From NCBI RefSeq assembly GCF_001720165.1, contig NZ_MCRI01000022.1, positions 1-39,568 of the forward strand: 39,568 nucleotides of DNA. The letters are read 5' to 3'. Every line of letters begins with the position of its first letter. The first letter of the stretch is position 1. This DNA is from Methylophaga muralis. Its GTDB lineage: Bacteria > Pseudomonadota > Gammaproteobacteria > Nitrosococcales > Methylophagaceae. This document shows positions 36,373-39,568 of the stretch, one piece after another. Position numbers and translations under genes: made by a program. The notes under the pieces were generated by a model that did no database searches, was not told the DNA's origin, and saw only the letters and a program-made list of their open reading frames with translations.

Positions 36373-38916
36373 ATGGCAATTTCTGCACAATCTGTTTGGG
36401 AATTTGGCCAGACAGATAATGCAATTGGCTGTCGAGATATTCTCGCCCAAGCCTCACAGCATTTAAAAAAATGCTTTTTTGAAGACCAAGCTGATATTGA
36501 TTGGCTGGTTCATCAACAATCGCATTTTGTCGATGAAGTGCTGCAATTTTTATGGCAAAAAAATCTGGCGTCGGAAACCACGGTCAGTTTGATCGCTGTG
36601 GGTGGTTATGGTCGCGGCGAATTACACCCCCACTCTGATATCGATTTACTGGTTTTATTGGATGATTCAGTAGCCGAAACACCACCCGCTGAATTATCAA
36701 CTTTTCTGACTCAACTATGGGATATTGGCCTGGAGATAGGTCACAGTGTTCGCACAATTGGCGAATGCCGGCAACAGGCCGAAGATGACATCACTATTGC
36801 CACCAATCTACTGGAAGCACGGTTTTTATCCGGTAATAAAACTTTGTTTGAGCAGTTACAACAACTGACGGTTTCTAACAAAACCTGGGACAACCGGCTT
36901 TTTTACGAGCGTAAAAAACAAGAGCAAATCCAGCGTCATCATAAATACAACGATACCGGCAATAATCTTGAACCCAATCTGAAAGAATCGCCCGGTGGGC
37001 TGAGAGATATTCAAGTTATCAACTGGGTCGCCCAACAACATTTTGATGTTCGTAACCTGCAAGGTTTGAAATCAAAAGGTTTTCTGGCAGAAAGTGAGTT
37101 TGATATTCTGCAGCAATCACGCCGCTTTTTATGGCGAGTACGTTTTGCATTGCATCATCTGGTCGGCCGAAAACAAGAAAAAATGATGATTGATCATCAA
37201 CGTGAACTGGCGAAACAGTTAGGTTACGTTGAAACCAACAGCCGGATGGCCGTTGAGCATTTCATGAAAGATTATTATCGAACAGTTCGTGCGGTAAGTC
37301 AGATGAATGCCTTGCTATTGCAGCTATTTGAAGAAAATATCATTCTGGCCGACGAGCCACGGGATATTGAACCGATAAACCGTCGCTTTCAATCACATAA
37401 CGGCTATTTGGAAACCATCAATTCCGGTATGTTTGCTTACTATCCCTATGCATTGCTGGAAGTGTTTTTAATCCTGCAACAAAATCCACATATTAAAGGT
37501 ATTCGCGCCTCGACCATCCGTCAGATCCATGCGCATCTGCATTTAATCGATGAACGCTTTCGTGCTGATATCAAAAATCGCAGCTTGTTTATGGAAATCA
37601 TTCGTCAACCTAAAGGCGTGACCCATGAATTTCGCAGGATGAATCAGCTCGGTGTATTAGGTGCGTACTTGCCAGAATTTGGCAGAATTGTTGGCCAGAT
37701 GCAGCATGATCTATTTCACGCTTATACAGTCGATGAACATACCTTGTTTCTGGTGCGTAATTTACGGCGTTTTTCCTGCCCCGAATTCAAAGATGAATTT
37801 CCATTATGCTCCGAAGTATTTTATCAACTACCTAAACCCGAATTACTCTACATTGCCGGTATTTATCACGATATTGCCAAAGGGCGTGGTGGGGATCACA
37901 GTATTTTGGGGGTGCAGGACGCAGAACAATTTTGTACTCAGCATAATTTGAGTGATTACGACACCAGCTTAGTCACCTTTCTGGTTCGTCATCATTTAGC
38001 GATGTCCTCTACTGCCCAAAAGAAAGATCTGGAAGATCCCGAAGTTATTCAGGACTTTGCTGCACTGGTCGGCAGCGTCAATCGCTTAAATCATTTATAT
38101 CTTTTAACCGTCGCGGATATTCGGGCAACCAACAATAACTTGTGGAATGGCTGGCGTGATTCACTGCTCAAACAGTTGTATCACAGTACCTATCAATGGC
38201 TTGAACACACAGAAGTCCAAGCCAAAAACACCCAGGAAAAGAGTCTCAAAAAATACCAGCTTGCACTGGATAAGCTGGTTGAAATGGGCTGGGCTGATGA
38301 AAAAATTACAACTTTATGGCATGAATACGATCTGGATTATTTTCTGCGACACACAGTTGATGAAATCGTCTGGCAGAGCAATGGTCGCTTAGAAAAACCC
38401 GATCAAGAACCACTGATTCTGGTACGCCAACATAATGATCAACACACCCTCGAATTATTTATTTTCGCAAATGATCGTCGTGGCTTGTTTGCCGCTATGA
38501 CCGCCTGCCTGGAACAATTGCAGTTGAATATTCTGGATGCAAAAATCAATATCAGCAGTGACGGAAAAGCACTAAATACCTTTATCCTGAATGGGGCTCA
38601 ACAACGCTACGAAGACATCATTAGTGCGCTAAACAAACAACTTGCCCGTGAAGAGCTGACCTCTGGGTACAAGCCGCAATTAATGCCGCGTATTTCCAAA
38701 TTGTTTAAAACTGAACCCGTTATAAATTTTTCGACCAACTCACAGCTAGACCATACAGTTATGGAGTTATATACCCACGATCGGCCAGGATTACTCTCTG
38801 CCGTAGCACAGGTTTTTCTAACGCATCAGATTCAAGTTATAAATGCCAAAATGGTGACTTTGGGGGATCAGGTGGAAGACGTATTTTTCATTACCAACAG
38901 CGATGACCATCTTTAA
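36373..38916 (+). CDS. glnD: Bifunctional PII uridylyltransferase GlnD, 3' end frameshifted
   Basis: The product as read is 847 residues; family members are usually 860-900. GlnD adds and removes UMP on PII proteins according to glutamine level and so controls nitrogen assimilation. The nucleotidyltransferase domain carries GGYGRGELHPHSDIDLLVL near residue 77, the HD domain carries AGIYHDIAKGRGGDHS near 500, and two C-terminal ACT domains start near 700 and 795. The frame ends early at TAA 38914-38916. The -1 frame from 38913 continues LTEAEKQNLNEELKDKLVIQ to a TAG at 39006-39008. One inserted base near 38911 (CAT CCT TTA ACT) would give a normal 878-residue protein. Only the last part of the second ACT domain is lost, so the protein may still work. 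Confidence 0.92.
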   Translation: MAISAQSVWEFGQTDNAIGCRDILAQASQHLKKCFFEDQADIDWLVHQQSHFVDEVLQFLWQKNLASETTVSLIAVGGYGRGELHPHSDIDLLVLLDDSVAETPPAELSTFLTQLWDIGLEIGHSVRTIGECRQQAEDDITIATNLLEARFLSGNKTLFEQLQQLTVSNKTWDNRLFYERKKQEQIQRHHKYNDTGNNLEPNLKESPGGLRDIQVINWVAQQHFDVRNLQGLKSKGFLAESEFDILQQSRRFLWRVRFALHHLVGRKQEKMMIDHQRELAKQLGYVETNSRMAVEHFMKDYYRTVRAVSQMNALLLQLFEENIILADEPRDIEPINRRFQSHNGYLETINSGMFAYYPYALLEVFLILQQNPHIKGIRASTIRQIHAHLHLIDERFRADIKNRSLFMEIIRQPKGVTHEFRRMNQLGVLGAYLPEFGRIVGQMQHDLFHAYTVDEHTLFLVRNLRRFSCPEFKDEFPLCSEVFYQLPKPELLYIAGIYHDIAKGRGGDHSILGVQDAEQFCTQHNLSDYDTSLVTFLVRHHLAMSSTAQKKDLEDPEVIQDFAALVGSVNRLNHLYLLTVADIRATNNNLWNGWRDSLLKQLYHSTYQWLEHTEVQAKNTQEKSLKKYQLALDKLVEMGWADEKITTLWHEYDLDYFLRHTVDEIVWQSNGRLEKPDQEPLILVRQHNDQHTLELFIFANDRRGLFAAMTACLEQLQLNILDAKINISSDGKALNTFILNGAQQRYEDIISALNKQLAREELTSGYKPQLMPRISKLFKTEPVINFSTNSQLDHTVMELYTHDRPGLLSAVAQVFLTHQIQVINAKMVTLGDQVEDVFFITNSDDHL

Positions 38917-39008
38917 CTGAAGCAGAAAAGCAAAACCTGAATGAAGAACTGAAAGACAAACTGGTGATACAAGCAGAATCGGTTGTCTCGACCTCTGTCG
39001 CTTTTTAG
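38913..39008 (+). pseudogene. Out-of-frame 3' remnant of glnD
   Basis: These 31 codons plus a stop, in the -1 frame relative to the main glnD frame, encode a hydrophilic tail (EAEKQNLNEELKDK and then SVVSTSVAF) of the kind that ends the second ACT domain of GlnD. Together with the main frame it suggests a single-base deletion or a sequencing error rather than a natural gene end. Confidence 0.75.
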
Positions 39009-39013
39009 AGACA

Positions 39014-39044
39014 CAAAAAAAGGTGAGGTATTTAGCCTCACCTT
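39014..39044. terminator. Intrinsic terminator between glnD and the comEA-like gene
   Basis: AAGGTGAGG (39020-39028) and CCTCACCTT (39036-39044) form a perfect 9-bp stem with a 7-base loop. On the - strand it is followed by a run of T (A-run 39014-39020 on the + strand), making it a good terminator for the comEA-like gene; on the + strand the T-run is interrupted but the hairpin may also end glnD. Confidence 0.85.
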
Positions 39045-39066
39045 CTTCAATCTTAATAACTATAGT

Positions 39067-39333
39067 TCAGTCAGATACCGTTACCTGCTCTGCTAAACCA
39101 GCCACCTTCTTTTCACCAACGCCTTTAACATTAACCAGATCTTCGACACTGGCAAAAGCGCCATTTTGCTCACGATATTGCACGATAGCATTGGCAGTAG
39201 ATGGTCCCACACCATTCAGCAACTGTAACTCATCAGCTGATGCTGTATTGATATTGATTTTATCTGCTGCAAATGCAGCGAATGAAGATAGTGAAAACGC
39301 CAACAATAAAGAAATAATCCATTTCTTAAACAT
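39067..39333 (-). CDS. ComEA-like helix-hairpin-helix DNA-binding protein
   Basis: The 88-residue protein has a signal peptide (about residues 1-22, ending AAFAA) and a tandem helix-hairpin-helix domain: ININTASADELQLLNGVGPSTA and SVEDLVNVKGVGEKKVAGL. The layout is that of ComEA, the periplasmic protein that binds incoming DNA during natural transformation and pulls it through the outer membrane. Short proteins of this kind are widespread in gammaproteobacteria and not every one has been shown to act in competence. AAGGAG lies 9 bases before the ATG. No other competence gene is in the window. Confidence 0.88.
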   Translation of the reverse strand: MFKKWIISLLLAFSLSSFAAFAADKININTASADELQLLNGVGPSTANAIVQYREQNGAFASVEDLVNVKGVGEKKVAGLAEQVTVSD

Positions 39334-39568
39334 CTTTCCATGCTCCTTGTATTAATTGAATTCAGCTCATCCGAGCTGCAATCAAAGAATAAAATAATTT
39401 GTTAGATTTATTCCATAGGGGAAATTGGCAAAAATATTAAATAGGAAATAATCCTGTCCAATTTTGAGATGTGGTTCACATGAAAAATTGCAGTGCAAAT
39501 GGTTTTCGTTAAAAAAGTCCATTCTTATGTTTGCTAACAAATTAGTTGCGATTCGCTCTTCGTAATGA
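39334..39568. other. AT-rich region upstream of the comEA-like gene
   Basis: No gene is seen in these last 235 bases. A perfect hairpin (CAGCTC, loop ATCC, GAGCTG at 39363-39378) lies about 30 bases before the comEA-like start and would be in its mRNA leader. The rest is AT-rich and may hold the promoter. Confidence 0.5.

Noticed and set aside
38911-38917. CTT TAA C at the end of glnD resembles the prfB programmed +1 frameshift site (CTT TGA C)
   Set aside because: A +1 shift here reads AAC then TGA at once. The GlnD-like tail is in the -1 frame, and no -1 slippery heptamer is present.

Overview
The window is a gene-dense stretch of a gammaproteobacterial chromosome with moderate GC content. 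The gammaproteobacterial assignment rests on the order rpsB-tsf-pyrH-frr-uppS-cdsA-dxr-rseP-bamA-skp-lpxD-fabZ-lpxA, the order dapC-dapD-yffB-dapE, a fabA-fabB pair, and yfgM-bamB-der. The overall gene mix would suit a marine group such as Methylophaga or another of the Thiotrichales, but that is a guess from general resemblance. No tRNA, rRNA, CRISPR array, insertion sequence or prophage gene was seen.

Layout. 1-140: AT-rich sequence with two DnaA-type boxes. 138-1441 (-): a VOC-family protein and an EamA exporter. 1516-7683 (+): lysine/diaminopimelate genes dapC, dapD, yffB and dapE, followed almost without a gap by a small His-rich secreted protein and a ZnuD-like TonB-dependent receptor, closed by a strong terminator. 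7793-11224: single housekeeping genes (DUF4870-like membrane protein, SDR oxidoreductase, purU, MazG-like pyrophosphohydrolase, YbfF esterase, a tiny unknown protein). 11269-13011 (-): fabB and fabA for unsaturated fatty acid synthesis. 13160-18795 (-): a Lap-type type I secretion operon (ABC exporter, HlyD-type adaptor, LuxR-type regulator with a degenerate receiver, TolC-type channel) with no substrate gene in the window. 18920-19258 (+): a small conserved protein. 19311-22532 (-): yfgM, bamB and der.

23000-35330 (-) is the long envelope and translation supercluster. It runs from rpsB (S2, with a recognisable autoregulatory leader) through translation factors (tsf, frr), UMP kinase, undecaprenyl diphosphate and phospholipid synthesis (uppS, cdsA), isoprenoid synthesis (dxr), the sigma-E protease rseP, outer-membrane assembly (bamA, skp), and lipid A/fatty acid steps (lpxD, fabZ, lpxA). 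35593-39008 (+): map and glnD; glnD carries an apparent one-base frameshift near its 3' end. 39067-39333 (-): a ComEA-like helix-hairpin-helix protein.

Most of the window is ordinary core genome. The places most worth a second look are the 467-base junction between lpxA and yfgM, where two abutting hairpins enclose the ribosome binding site and start codon of a small unknown ORF and where lpxB and hisS are both missing; the degenerate receiver in the secretion operon; the glnD frameshift; and the coupling of a probable zinc receptor to the zinc enzyme gene dapE. I found no convincing evidence of a wholly new multi-gene system.
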